NCBI GenBank assembly: GCA_021798435.1
Contig: JAJZGN010000051.1
Location: 1-10,644 of the forward strand
Source of the DNA: a bacterium
GTDB lineage: Bacteria > Chloroflexota > Dormibacteria > Aeolococcales > Bog-877
DNA: 10,644 nt
Reading direction: 5' to 3'
Positions within the stretch are counted from its first letter, which is position 1; every line of letters starts with the position of its first letter. Position numbers and translations under genes: made by a program. Positions 1-7,250 of this stretch are shown here, piece by piece. The notes under the pieces were generated by a model. The model was not told the origin of the DNA, searched no databases, and saw only the letters and a program-made list of their open reading frames with translations.

Positions 1-8
1 TCCGATCT
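1..8. other. Residual Illumina adapter at left contig end
   Basis: The first eight bases, TCCGATCT, are the 3' end of the standard Illumina adapter. The last eight bases of the window are its exact reverse complement. This is best read as untrimmed adapter, so bases 1-8 should not be treated as genomic. Base 8 contributes to the apparent stop codon of the permease. Confidence 0.85.
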
Positions 9-1294
9 TACACCATGAGGCTCGCCACCACGAAGGCCAGCGGCCCCAGGACTGAGAGCGCGGGCATCCGGTACGGCCGCGGCTCGTCGGGGTGGCGCTG
101 GCGGAAGATGGCGCACGCCAAGGGCCCGGGCGCGTACGAGAGGACCAGCGCAGAGGCCACCAGCGGGAAGAGGCTGGAGAAGGCCGGCAGCAGAATGAGA
201 TAGATCGCCACCACCACCAGCACCAGGATCAGGGAGACCATGGGAATCCCCTGCATGGTGAGGCGGGAGAAGATGGGCGGCAGGTAGTTGTCGTAGCGGG
301 CCATGGTCTGGCCCACTCGCGCCGCTCCTCCGGAGTAGATGTAGCCGTCCTTGAAGGAGGCGATCAGGGTGGTGACGACTGCGATCAGCCCGATCGTAGC
401 GAGCCCGGCGCCGTTGGAGACCGTGACAAAGGGGAACTGCAGGGCGGAGAGCGAGGCCCAAGCACCGGACGCCAACTTCATGGCGTGCCAGTTGATCGCC
501 CCCACGTAGAAGAAGCTTTCGAGGCAGAACAGGACCAGGACGATCACCATGGTGAGCAGGACCGCCCGAGGGATGGTCCGGCCCGGGTCCTTGACCTCCT
601 CGGCGTAGTCGATCGGTTGGCGGAAGCCCCCGTATCCGTAGACGGTGGCGGAGACGGCCAGGAGCAGCCCGCTGGCGCCGGCCGGGAAGAGCCCGTGGAA
701 GCTGGTGAAGTTGCTGCCGTGGAAATGGGTGAGGAGGCCCACCATCACCACCACCAGCCCCAGGATGGTGAAGATGGTGAGGGCGTTGTTGATCTCCCCC
801 ATGTAGCGGATGCGGAGGCTATTGATCACCAGCATCGCGATCAGGGTGAGGAAGGCGATGAAGATCCCCAGCCAGGTGAGGGTCCCGTTGGCGAAGAAGG
901 AAGGGAACCAATAGCTGAGGTACTCGACGAAGGCCACGATGATGGACGGCACGGCGAGGGAATAGCCGATGAACGCCCCCCAGGCGTTCAGCACCCCGAC
1001 CAGCGGCCCGCTGGCCCGGGCGGGGTAGTAGGCCACCCCCCCAGCCCGCGGCCACATCGTGCCCAGCTCGATGTAGGACATCGCCAGCACCATGATCATG
1101 GCGAAGGCGATGATCCAAGAGAAGATCCCAGCCGGCCCGGCCAGCCCCAGCACCGAGACCGGGGTGAACCCCACCGCCGGTCCGAGGATCGCCCCGGTGG
1201 CCAGAAAGACCACCGACCAAAGGCCCAGGTCCTTCTTGTATGAACGGGACGCCCGCTCGGTGGCGGCGGCCCCTGTCAAGGTCTGGTCAGACAC
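8..1294 (-). CDS. APC-family amino-acid permease (3'-truncated by contig edge)
   Basis: This is a polytopic transporter of the amino acid-polyamine-organocation superfamily, predicted to move an amino acid or related amine across the cytoplasmic membrane; the substrate cannot be told. From GTG 1294, 428 residues are present with about eleven hydrophobic helices. A helix-1 break (TGAILGPAVGF, residues about 34-44) and the helix 6-7 loop YGYGGF...EEVKDPGRTIPRA are typical of the family. GTG 1294 is chosen because GGAGGAG lies just before it. ATG 1333 has no Shine-Dalgarno, and the longer reading from 1516 starts upstream of the predicted promoter. The apparent TAA stop (8-10) uses adapter base 8, and helix 12 is missing, so the real gene continues beyond the contig. 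Family assignment is by sequence pattern and is secure; substrate is unknown. Confidence 0.88.
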   Translation of the reverse strand: MSDQTLTGAAATERASRSYKKDLGLWSVVFLATGAILGPAVGFTPVSVLGLAGPAGIFSWIIAFAMIMVLAMSYIELGTMWPRAGGVAYYPARASGPLVGVLNAWGAFIGYSLAVPSIIVAFVEYLSYWFPSFFANGTLTWLGIFIAFLTLIAMLVINSLRIRYMGEINNALTIFTILGLVVVMVGLLTHFHGSNFTSFHGLFPAGASGLLLAVSATVYGYGGFRQPIDYAEEVKDPGRTIPRAVLLTMVIVLVLFCLESFFYVGAINWHAMKLASGAWASLSALQFPFVTVSNGAGLATIGLIAVVTTLIASFKDGYIYSGGAARVGQTMARYDNYLPPIFSRLTMQGIPMVSLILVLVVVAIYLILLPAFSSLFPLVASALVLSYAPGPLACAIFRQRHPDEPRPYRMPALSVLGPLAFVVASLMV

Positions 1295-1362
1295 CTCTCC
1301 TCCCCCTACCAACACGGTCGTGACCCGCACCATCCGGGCGCACGCAAGGCTCCGGTCGGGCG

Positions 1363-1392
1363 AGGTTAGCAGCGGCCAAGGACCAATGTCAA
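1363..1392 (-). promoter_or_regulatory. Sigma70-type promoter of the permease
   Basis: On the minus strand a perfect TTGACA (-35, at 1392-1387) is followed after 18 nt by TAACCT (-10, at 1368-1363). Transcription would begin near 1356, leaving a leader of about 60 nt before GTG 1294. The spacer holds two TTGG(T/C)C words. Such a match is rare in DNA this GC-rich. It also supports starting the permease downstream of the promoter. Confidence 0.65.
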
Positions 1393-1489
1393 GCGGAGCT
1401 GCCAGTTCATCCCCGAAGTGCGGCGGCCCGGGGGTCGCGGCAGCATGCGAATGTAAGGCTGGTGCAGGACTTGGCCTTTGCAAGACCAA
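1374..1489. repeat. Four GRCCAA/TTGGYC half-sites, possible operators
   Basis: GGCCAA (1374-1379) and GACCAA (1381-1386) lie in tandem within the permease promoter spacer. About 100 bp upstream, TTGGCC (1471-1476) and GACCAA (1484-1489) form an inverted pair 7 nt apart. A cluster of AT-containing words repeated around one promoter suggests binding sites for a regulator of the permease, of the divergent TfoX-like/monooxygenase pair, or of both. No regulator gene is present, so the role is inferred. Confidence 0.35.
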
Positions 1490-1580
1490 ATGCCCGACCG
1501 GGCCGCGGGGCGCCACCTCTCATCTCGGAGGCCCGGCGGCCCACCCGGGCTGGACTACCGTTGGTACCATCTCCGCCACC

Positions 1581-1982
1581 ATGCCCAAGCGTGCGCCGGC
1601 TGAGGACGCGGCATCCGGCCTCGGAGGATTGGGGACCTCACTCCCGGGGCAGGTCGACAGCTTCGCCCGCCTGGCGGCCCGGTTCGCGGGCCGGGAGGAC
1701 ACCGAGCTGCCCGCCCCCGGCGGCCGACGGGGGCGGTTCGGAGCCGACGCCCTCAAGGTGCGCGGCCGGATCTTCGCCCTCAGGAGCCGTGGACAGCTGG
1801 TGGTCAAGCTGCCGGAGGCGAGAGCCCGCGAGCTGATCTCCCAGGGGGTCGGGCTCCCGTTCACCGCTGGCCGGGGCGTCCCGATGCGGGCCTGGGTGGC
1901 AGTCCCCGGTCAGGACCCCGGCCTGGGTGAGAGGCTGGCCGAGGAGGCTTTCACTTACGTCCGCTCCCTCGGTCCGGGCTGA
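1581..1982 (+). CDS. Small TfoX/YjbR(MmcQ)-like protein
   Basis: This is a 133-residue soluble protein. The central pattern KVRGRIFALRSRGQLVVKLP (about residues 53-72), then the RARELISQGVGLPFTAGRG stretch and a C-terminal AEEAFTYVRSL helix, matches the small alpha/beta fold of TfoX N-terminal/YjbR-like proteins. Actinobacterial members are usually uncharacterised. The first 50 residues are Gly/Pro/Arg-rich and probably disordered. ATG 1581 is the only reasonable start; no Shine-Dalgarno precedes it. A TACCAT hexamer ends 10 nt before the ATG, so the transcript could have a very short leader. It ends 7 nt before the likely start of the lactate monooxygenase-like gene, implying co-transcription. 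Function cannot be stated, and competence regulation as in gamma-proteobacterial TfoX should not be assumed. Confidence 0.68.
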   Translation: MPKRAPAEDAASGLGGLGTSLPGQVDSFARLAARFAGREDTELPAPGGRRGRFGADALKVRGRIFALRSRGQLVVKLPEARARELISQGVGLPFTAGRGVPMRAWVAVPGQDPGLGERLAEEAFTYVRSLGPG

Positions 1983-1989
1983 CCCCGAG

Positions 1990-3159
1990 GTGCCTCGCTT
2001 CGCCGACTACGAGCAGGAGATCTACCTCCGGGGCAGCCGGGGGGAGGTCCCAGCGCTGCCCATGACCGCCACGGAGATGGAGGCGAGGGCCCGTGAGCTG
2101 ATGGCGCCCCGGGCCTTCGGCTACGTGGCAGGGGCCGCGGGGCTCGAGCAGACCGCGGCCGCCAACCTCGAGGCCTTCCGGAGGTGGAGCCTCTGGCCCC
2201 GGCAGCTCCTGGGGACAGCAGCGCGGGACCTCTCCGTGGAGCTGCTGGGGACCAAGCTGCCCAGCCCCCTGCTGCTGGCTCCGATCGGCGCCTTGGGCGC
2301 CGTCGCGGAGGCGGCTGAAATCAAGGTTGCCCGGGCCGCGGCAAGCCTCGGGGTCCCGGTCGTCCTTTCCACGGTCTCCAGCACCAACCTGGAGCGGGTA
2401 GCGACCGAGCTTCACGCGACCGCGGGCGGAGTCGGGTGGTTCCAGCTCTACTGGCCAGACGACCGGGAGCTGGCGCTGAGCCTGGTGAGCCGGGCCGAGA
2501 CGGCTGGATACTCGGCCCTCGTGGTCACCGTCGACACCTGGACCCTGGCCTGGCGCCCCCGCGACCTGGCTAACGGCTACCTTCCGTTCCTCACCGGGGA
2601 GGGGCTGGCCAACTACCTCTCCGACCCCGTGTTCCGCTCCCGGCTGGAGGCCGAGCCGGAGGTCGACCCGGCGGCGGCGATCGCTCTCTGGACCCGGGTC
2701 TTCAACCATCCCGGGCTGCGCTGGGAGGACCTCTCGTGGCTGCGGGGCCAGACCGGCCTGCCCATCGTGGTTAAGGGGATCTGCCACCCCGACGATGCCC
2801 ACCAGGCGGCCGAGGCCGGGGCCGCCGCCGTGGTGGTCTCCAATCACGGCGGCCGCCAGGTGGATGGCGCGGCCGCCGCCCTGGACTGCCTCGGGGACAT
2901 CGCCAGCTCGTCCCCACCCCTCCCCCTGCTCTTCGACTCGGGAATCCGGTCCGGAGCCGACTGCGCCAAGGCCTTGGCCCTGGGCGCGCGCGCGGTCCTG
3001 ATCGGCCGCCCCTACGTTTACGGGTTGGCGGTGGGCGGCGAGGAAGGCGTCCGGCACGTCCTCCGCTGCCTGCTGGCGGAGCTGGACCTCACCGTGGGGC
3101 TGACCGGTCACGCCCGGGTGTCCGACCTCTCCCCCGCCTCCCTCCGCCGCGCCGACTGA
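1990..3159 (+). CDS. FMN-dependent alpha-hydroxy-acid oxidising protein, lactate 2-monooxygenase-like
   Basis: This is a 389-residue member of the FMN-dependent alpha-hydroxy-acid dehydrogenase family. The N-terminal RFADYEQEIYLRG, the WRPRDL...ANYLSDPVF segment and the overall length fit the lactate 2-monooxygenase branch, which converts L-lactate and O2 to acetate, CO2 and water. All family catalytic positions are visible from GTG 1990: Y45 (GYVAG), Y154 (FQLY), D182 (TVDT), K262 (VVKG), and H286 and R289 (SNHGGRQ). The FMN phosphate loop follows at DSGIRSG...GARAVLIGRP. GTG 1990 is preferred because homologues begin near this point and it falls just after the upstream stop. A GTG at 1927 in the same frame would overlap the upstream gene by 56 nt. 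Neither has a Shine-Dalgarno, so translational coupling is likely. The exact substrate could be another 2-hydroxy acid. Confidence 0.87.
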   Translation: MPRFADYEQEIYLRGSRGEVPALPMTATEMEARARELMAPRAFGYVAGAAGLEQTAAANLEAFRRWSLWPRQLLGTAARDLSVELLGTKLPSPLLLAPIGALGAVAEAAEIKVARAAASLGVPVVLSTVSSTNLERVATELHATAGGVGWFQLYWPDDRELALSLVSRAETAGYSALVVTVDTWTLAWRPRDLANGYLPFLTGEGLANYLSDPVFRSRLEAEPEVDPAAAIALWTRVFNHPGLRWEDLSWLRGQTGLPIVVKGICHPDDAHQAAEAGAAAVVVSNHGGRQVDGAAAALDCLGDIASSSPPLPLLFDSGIRSGADCAKALALGARAVLIGRPYVYGLAVGGEEGVRHVLRCLLAELDLTVGLTGHARVSDLSPASLRRAD

Positions 3160-3168
3160 GCCGGTGCT

Positions 3169-4179
3169 TCAGGCGGGCCGGGGGCTCTCCCCGTACCGGT
3201 AGGAGGCGTCCGGGTAGCGGTCCCCGGCGGCGGCTCCCGCGGGGAAGAGGCCGGAGAGGGCATGCATCTGCTCCTCAGTGAGGGCGAGCGCCACCGCCGC
3301 CGAGTTCTCCTCCAGCGTGGAGACCCGCTTGGTCCCGGGGATGGGGATGACGTCCTCGCCCTGGTGGAGCAACCAGGCTATCGCCAGCTGGGCGGGGGTC
3401 GCCCCCAGCTCTGTCGCCAGCCTCTCGACTCGCGCCACCAGCTCCAGATTGCGCTGGAAGTTCTCCCCCTGAAAGCGGGGGTGCTGGCGGCGGAAGTCGT
3501 CGGCGCCGAAGTCCTGGGGGCTGCGCAGCCGGCCTGAGAGGAAGCCCCGGCCGAGTGGGCTGTAGGGGACGATCCCGACTCCCAGGGAGCGGGCCACCAG
3601 GAGCACCTCCTGTTCGAGATCGCGGGTCCAGAGCGACCACTCGCTCTGCAGGGCGGCGATGGGGTGGACGGAAAAGGCCCGGGCCAGAGACTCCGCGCTG
3701 GCCTCGGAGAGGCCGAGCTGGCGCACCTTGCCCTCCCGCACCAGCTCGGCCATCGCCCCCACCGTCTCCTCGATCGGGACCTCGGGGTCGACCCGGTGCT
3801 GGTAGTAGAGGTCGATGTGGTCGGTCGCCAGCCGGGCGAGAGAGCTCTCGCAGCTGCTGCGCACGTACTCCGGGCGGCCGCAGATAGAGCTGCCCACTGG
3901 GCCGTCGTGGCGGATACCGAATTTGGTGGCCAGGAATACCCCCTCCCGGCGGCCTCGCAGCGCCCGGGCCAGGAGCCGCTCGTTGGCCCCCTCGCCGTAG
4001 GCGTCGGCGGTGTCCAGGAAGTACACCCCCAGCTCCAGGGCGCGGTCCAGGGTGCGAAGGGACTCGGCCTCATCTGCCGGCCCATATGACTGGGACATGC
4101 CCATGCAGCCCAGGCCGAGAGCGGAGACCTCGGCCCCTCCCCGGCCCAGGCGGCGGGTCGGGACGGTGGCCTGGCTCAC
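3169..4179 (-). CDS. Aldo/keto reductase
   Basis: This is a 336-residue cytosolic NAD(P)H-dependent oxidoreductase with the aldo/keto reductase (beta/alpha)8 barrel. The catalytic tetrad is complete: D56 and Y61 (DTADAYG), K86 (FLATKFG) and H128 (YYQHRVDP). Cofactor-binding patterns follow at GLSEAS, YSPLGRGFLSGR and IPIPGTKR. The opening RRLGRGGAEVSALGLGCMGMS and the overall pattern resemble the YakC-like AKR group that reduces aldehydes or ketones; the physiological substrate is unknown. The start is GTG 4179: homologues begin here, the reading frame further upstream overlaps ppk2, and a TACATT hexamer lies exactly 6 nt before it, indicating a leaderless message. The gene lies 25 nt downstream of ppk2 on the same strand and ends 9 nt from the convergent monooxygenase gene. 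Confidence 0.9.
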   Translation of the reverse strand: MSQATVPTRRLGRGGAEVSALGLGCMGMSQSYGPADEAESLRTLDRALELGVYFLDTADAYGEGANERLLARALRGRREGVFLATKFGIRHDGPVGSSICGRPEYVRSSCESSLARLATDHIDLYYQHRVDPEVPIEETVGAMAELVREGKVRQLGLSEASAESLARAFSVHPIAALQSEWSLWTRDLEQEVLLVARSLGVGIVPYSPLGRGFLSGRLRSPQDFGADDFRRQHPRFQGENFQRNLELVARVERLATELGATPAQLAIAWLLHQGEDVIPIPGTKRVSTLEENSAAVALALTEEQMHALSGLFPAGAAAGDRYPDASYRYGESPRPA

Positions 4180-4185
4180 CTGGCC

Positions 4186-4194
4186 AATGTAGCA
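4186..4194 (-). promoter_or_regulatory. Extended -10 promoter for a leaderless aldo/keto reductase mRNA
   Basis: On the minus strand TGC followed by TACATT fits an extended -10 (TGnTAnnnT). The hexamer ends 6 nt before the GTG at 4179, placing the expected transcription start on the G of the start codon. No Shine-Dalgarno is present and no -35 is evident. It lies in the 25-nt gap after ppk2, so the reductase can be made independently of ppk2. Confidence 0.5.
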
Positions 4195-4204
4195 GTGCAG
4201 ACGC

Positions 4205-5098
4205 TCAGCCGCCGAGCAGCTCCCTCCGGGCCCGGGCCATCTCCTCCCGCGCCGGCCCGTCGGGAGGGGGCAGGCGCATGTCCAGCTGGGAGATCGCCTC
4301 CACCACCAGCCCGCCGACCAGCGCCCGGAGCTGGTACTTGTGGTCGGCGGGGACCACATGCCAGGGAGCCCAGCTGGTGGAGGTGGCGGTGATCGCCTCC
4401 TCGTAGCAGCGCTGGTAGGAGTCCCAGAGGCGCCGCTCGGCGAGGTCCCCGGGGGAGAACTTCCACCACTTCCTGGGGTCGTCCAGCCGCTCCAGCAGGC
4501 GCCGGCGCTGCTCCTCCTGGGACACGTGCAGGAACACCTTCACCACCCTGGTGCCCTGGCGATGCAGGTGGCGCTCGAAGGCGTTGATGTCCTGGAAGCG
4601 GCGCCGCCAGAACCGCTCCGGCGGTGGGGCGACCTCCGTGGAGACCGGCGCCAGCAGCTCCGGGTGCACCCGCACCACCAGCACCTCCTCGTAGTAGGAG
4701 CGGTTGAAGATCACGATCTCTCCGCGAGCCGGGAGGCGCTGCTGGTAGCGCCAGAGGAAGTCGTGGGCCAGCTCCTCCCGGGAGGGCTGCTTGAAGGCGT
4801 AGACCCTGCAGCCCTGGGGATTCAGCCCGGACATAACGTGCTTGATGGTGCCGTCCTTGCCGGCGGCATCCTGGGCCTGGAGCACCACCAGGACTGAGCT
4901 GGCGGCGCCGGCGTACAGGAGCTCCTGGGCGCGCTCCAGCTCCTGCACGAACTCGGCCAGGTCCTGCTCGACCAGGTGCCGCGCGCCTCCCCCGCCCGGC
5001 CACCCGGTCGTGATCTGGTCGGTGGGCCTCGAAGCCAGGCCGGCCGCCTGGCCCGGGCTCACGCGCAGCTCGCGGATAAGCTCCCGAGGCAGCCTCAC
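4205..5098 (-). CDS. ppk2: Polyphosphate kinase 2 (PPK2), class III-like polyphosphate:nucleotide phosphotransferase
   Basis: This 297-residue cytosolic kinase transfers phosphate between polyphosphate and nucleotides. It has a Walker A-type loop QDAAGKDG (residues 76-83) and a Walker B-region signature IFNRSYYEEVLVVRVHP (130-146). A lid-type stretch, VSQEEQRRRLLERLDDPRKWWKFSP (192-216), begins with HVSQ and ends in the conserved WWKFSP. The N in FNRS, the YYE and the VLVVRVHP tail are the pattern I associate with class III PPK2 enzymes, which phosphorylate both nucleoside mono- and diphosphates; class I/II proteins usually have FDRSWY. The start GTG 5098 has GGTGA, a match to the 3' part of the Shine-Dalgarno, 7 nt upstream. 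No lesions are seen. It is divergent from the epimerase gene across 113 nt and upstream of the aldo/keto reductase. The likely role is phosphate and energy storage turnover; the class assignment is by motif only. Confidence 0.9.
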   Translation of the reverse strand: MRLPRELIRELRVSPGQAAGLASRPTDQITTGWPGGGGARHLVEQDLAEFVQELERAQELLYAGAASSVLVVLQAQDAAGKDGTIKHVMSGLNPQGCRVYAFKQPSREELAHDFLWRYQQRLPARGEIVIFNRSYYEEVLVVRVHPELLAPVSTEVAPPPERFWRRRFQDINAFERHLHRQGTRVVKVFLHVSQEEQRRRLLERLDDPRKWWKFSPGDLAERRLWDSYQRCYEEAITATSTSWAPWHVVPADHKYQLRALVGGLVVEAISQLDMRLPPPDGPAREEMARARRELLGG

Positions 5099-5199
5099 GG
5101 CCCGCTCACCGGACCTGCCCCACGGGCGGGCTCCCTGAGGTGCGAGTGGCAGCCCATCTGGCGATTGTCGCAGCGCCGGCGCCGGGCTGCCGGGCGCGG

Positions 5200-5205
5200 T
5201 ATCGT
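5200..5205 (+). promoter_or_regulatory. -10 element for a leaderless epimerase mRNA
   Basis: TATCGT ends exactly 6 nt before GTG 5212, the same geometry as at the aldo/keto reductase and the maleylpyruvate-isomerase-like gene. There is no Shine-Dalgarno before the GTG and no clear -35. The expected transcription start coincides with the start codon. Confidence 0.45.
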
Positions 5206-5211
5206 TGCCCG

Positions 5212-6243
5212 GTGCCGGAAGCTCTGATCCTGGGCGGCACCGGGGCCGTCGGGACGGCCGTGGCCCGCCGGCTTCTCACCGAGGGATGGCGGGTGACCGT
5301 CACCGGGAGGGATGAGGCCCATCTGGACGGCGCGCTTCTGGGCCAGGGGGTGCGCTTCCGGGCCGTGGAGCGCAACGACCGGGAGGGGATCGCCGCCGCC
5401 CTCGGCCCGGGGGTGGACCTGCTGCTGGACTGCGTCTGCTTCACCGCCGCCGACGCCGACATCCTTCTGCCCCTCCTGCCCCTCGTGGCCAGCCCGGTGA
5501 TGATCTCCAGCAAGGCCGTTTACGTGGACGCCCGGGGATGTCACTCCAACTCTGACCAACCGGCGCGTTTCGGAGGCCCAATCCGGGAGGATCAACCCAC
5601 CCTGGCGCCCGACGAACGCTGGGCCCAGGACACCAGAGAGGGGTATGGGCGCCACAAGGTGGCGGCGGAGCGGATCCTACTCGAGAGCGGCGCCCCGGTC
5701 TCGGTGTTGCGCCCCTCCAAGGTCCACGGCCGGGGGGCTCGCCCACCCCGGGAGTGGGTCTTCGTGAAACGCGCCCTGGATCGGCGGCCCTGTGTGCTCC
5801 TGGCCCGAAGGGGCCGCGGCGTCGACCACCCAACTTCGGCCACCAACCTCGCCGCCCTTGTCCAGCTGGTGGCCGAAAAGCCCGGGCGTCGGGTTCTGAA
5901 CGCCGCTGACCCGGACGCCCCCCCGGCGCTGGAGATCTCCCGGGTGGTGGCGGCCCACCTGGGACACCGCTGGGAGGAGGTGCTGCTGCCGGACGACTCT
6001 GCCTCGAGGCTGGGGGATCATCCCTGGAACCGCCCGTTCCCGATCGTCCTGGAGATGGCGGCCGCCGAACTCCTCGGGTACCGGCCGGCGGGCGGCTACG
6101 CCACGACGGTGGCCGAGGAGCTGGACTGGCTCACCGAAGTCTCCCGGTCACGCGCTCACCCGCCCGGGCTGGAAGGCAGCTACTTCTCCCCCTACTTCGA
6201 CTACGAGGCGGAGGATCGGTTCCTGGGACCCCTCGCCAGCTGA
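5212..6243 (+). CDS. NAD-dependent epimerase/dehydratase (extended SDR-like) protein
   Basis: This is a 343-residue Rossmann-fold protein. The nucleotide-binding loop GGTGAVG is at residues 8-14 right after the first strand, followed by the strand RVTVTGRD. The extended-SDR catalytic pair Y145 and K149 lies in YGRHK, preceded by a serine pair (MISSKAVY, about S99/S100). The motif LRPSKVHGRG after the active site and the ending ELDWL match NAD-dependent epimerase/dehydratase proteins acting on nucleotide sugars or similar compounds. No feature identifies the substrate. GTG 5212 is chosen because it puts the Rossmann strand at the N-terminus, and TATCGT lies 6 nt before it; a further upstream GTG at 5140 would add a Pro/Ala/Arg tail of non-family character. 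The gene is divergent from ppk2 and converges on ctaB with an 18-nt gap. No operon partner is visible. Confidence 0.82.
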   Translation: MPEALILGGTGAVGTAVARRLLTEGWRVTVTGRDEAHLDGALLGQGVRFRAVERNDREGIAAALGPGVDLLLDCVCFTAADADILLPLLPLVASPVMISSKAVYVDARGCHSNSDQPARFGGPIREDQPTLAPDERWAQDTREGYGRHKVAAERILLESGAPVSVLRPSKVHGRGARPPREWVFVKRALDRRPCVLLARRGRGVDHPTSATNLAALVQLVAEKPGRRVLNAADPDAPPALEISRVVAAHLGHRWEEVLLPDDSASRLGDHPWNRPFPIVLEMAAAELLGYRPAGGYATTVAEELDWLTEVSRSRAHPPGLEGSYFSPYFDYEAEDRFLGPLAS

Positions 6244-6261
6244 GCTCGGCCCGGGTGGCGG

Positions 6262-7116
6262 TCAGCGGACCAGGGCGGCCACCAGGGCGGTGCAGAGGAA
6301 GAAGGCGAAGAGGTAGACGATGGAGTACCGGAAGAGCTGGCGGGCCCAGCGCATCGACCGGCCCTCCCGCAGCACCCGCCAGGCGAGGTAGAGGAAAACC
6401 CCGCCGAGCCCGCCCGCCGCCGCCAGCTCCACCGGACCCAGCCACACCGCCAGGGCGAGGCTGGCCAGGACCATCACCAGGGCGTAGGTGAGAATGGCCT
6501 CGCGGGTGCGGCTCACCCCCAGCTCCACCGGCCTCATCGGCACCCCCGCGGCCTCGTAGTCGCGGCGCACTATCAGGGAGAGCGCCCAGAAGTGCGGCGG
6601 GGTCCAGAGGAAGATGAGAAGGAAGAGGGCCAGGCCGACCGGCCCCACCCCATGGGTCACCACCGCCCATCCCACCAGCGGCGGCACGGCCCCGGCGGCG
6701 CCCCCGATCACGATGTTCTCCTTGGTGGTGCGCTTCAGCCAGAGGGTGTAGACGAACACGTAGTAGGCTCCGCCGGCGACCGAGAGCGCGGCGGCCACGG
6801 GGTTGGCCAGCCAGAGGAAGGTGGCGAAGCCGAGGACGCTGAGCACCAGGCCGAAGGCGATGGCCCGGTGGGGCGATATCCTCCCCGCCGGGACGGGTCG
6901 GTTGCGGGTCCGCCCCATGACCGCGTCGATGTCCCGGTCGTACCAGCAGTTGACCGCGGACGCCCCGCCGGCGGAAAGCGCTCCGCCGAGGAGCGCCACC
7001 ATGCTCGGCCCCCATCCCGGAAAGCCCCGGGCGGCCGTCACCATGGCCAGGAACTCAGTTACCAGGAGCAGGCTCATCACCCCTGGCTTGGTGAGGCTGA
7101 GGTAGTCCTGGAGCAC
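6262..7116 (-). CDS. ctaB: Protoheme IX farnesyltransferase (haem O synthase)
   Basis: This integral-membrane UbiA-family prenyltransferase attaches farnesyl diphosphate to haem b to make haem O, used directly or as haem A precursor by haem-copper oxidases. From GTG 7116 it has 284 residues and about eight to nine hydrophobic helices. The prenyl-diphosphate/Mg site NCWYDRDID has N56, D60 and D64, followed by RTRNRPVPAGRI. The haem O synthase signature WTPPHFWALS lies at 171-180, with RRDYEAAGVPMRP after it. The start is uncertain. GTG 7116 has no Shine-Dalgarno, while the frame stays open upstream for at least 28 more codons to an AUC at 7200 that carries a strong Shine-Dalgarno. The gene follows the SCO1-TlpA fusion gene on the same strand, which supports a joint role in oxidase assembly. 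Enzyme identity is secure; the N-terminus is not. Confidence 0.93.
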   Translation of the reverse strand: MLQDYLSLTKPGVMSLLLVTEFLAMVTAARGFPGWGPSMVALLGGALSAGGASAVNCWYDRDIDAVMGRTRNRPVPAGRISPHRAIAFGLVLSVLGFATFLWLANPVAAALSVAGGAYYVFVYTLWLKRTTKENIVIGGAAGAVPPLVGWAVVTHGVGPVGLALFLLIFLWTPPHFWALSLIVRRDYEAAGVPMRPVELGVSRTREAILTYALVMVLASLALAVWLGPVELAAAGGLGGVFLYLAWRVLREGRSMRWARQLFRYSIVYLFAFFLCTALVAALVR

Positions 7117-7197
7117 CTGGCGCAGCGGCCGGGAGGCCAGCCCCGGGGCGCCCAGCAGATCCCCCTCCGCTGCGGCCCTGGCTAGCGCGGAGTCCGC

Positions 7198-7215
7198 GAT
7201 GACACCTTCCTCCCT
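7198..7215 (-). promoter_or_regulatory. Strong Shine-Dalgarno facing an AUC codon upstream of ctaB
   Basis: On the minus strand AGGGAGG (7215-7209) is followed after 8 nt by ATC at 7200-7198. The ATC is in frame with ctaB, 28 codons before GTG 7116, with no stop between. The spacing is ideal for initiation at that point. Either AUC serves as a rare start, a base is wrong, or the Shine-Dalgarno serves something else: a GTG 3 nt after it opens only a 7-codon frame ending in TAG. Confidence 0.45.
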
Positions 7216-7250
7216 GACAGCACCGATACCACGAGAGACCTGCGGGAACG

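Noticed and set aside
92..1243. A 383-residue open frame on the plus strand, rich in His, Asp and Gln
   Set aside because: It is antisense to the permease; its composition is what the reverse frame of hydrophobic, GC-rich codons gives, and it has no recognisable domain.
1492..1503. GCCCG-AC-CGGGC palindrome in the divergent intergenic region
   Set aside because: It is a short all-GC palindrome expected by chance here, with no repeat elsewhere that I could find.
1951..3111. A 386-residue open frame on the minus strand
   Set aside because: It is the antisense shadow of the lactate monooxygenase-like gene, whose catalytic residues are all intact on the plus strand.
3149..3167. Hairpin (GCGCCG / CGGTGC, loop 7) over the monooxygenase stop codon as a terminator
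   Set aside because: It has only 6 bp including a G-U pair, no T-run follows, and such stems are frequent by chance at this GC content.
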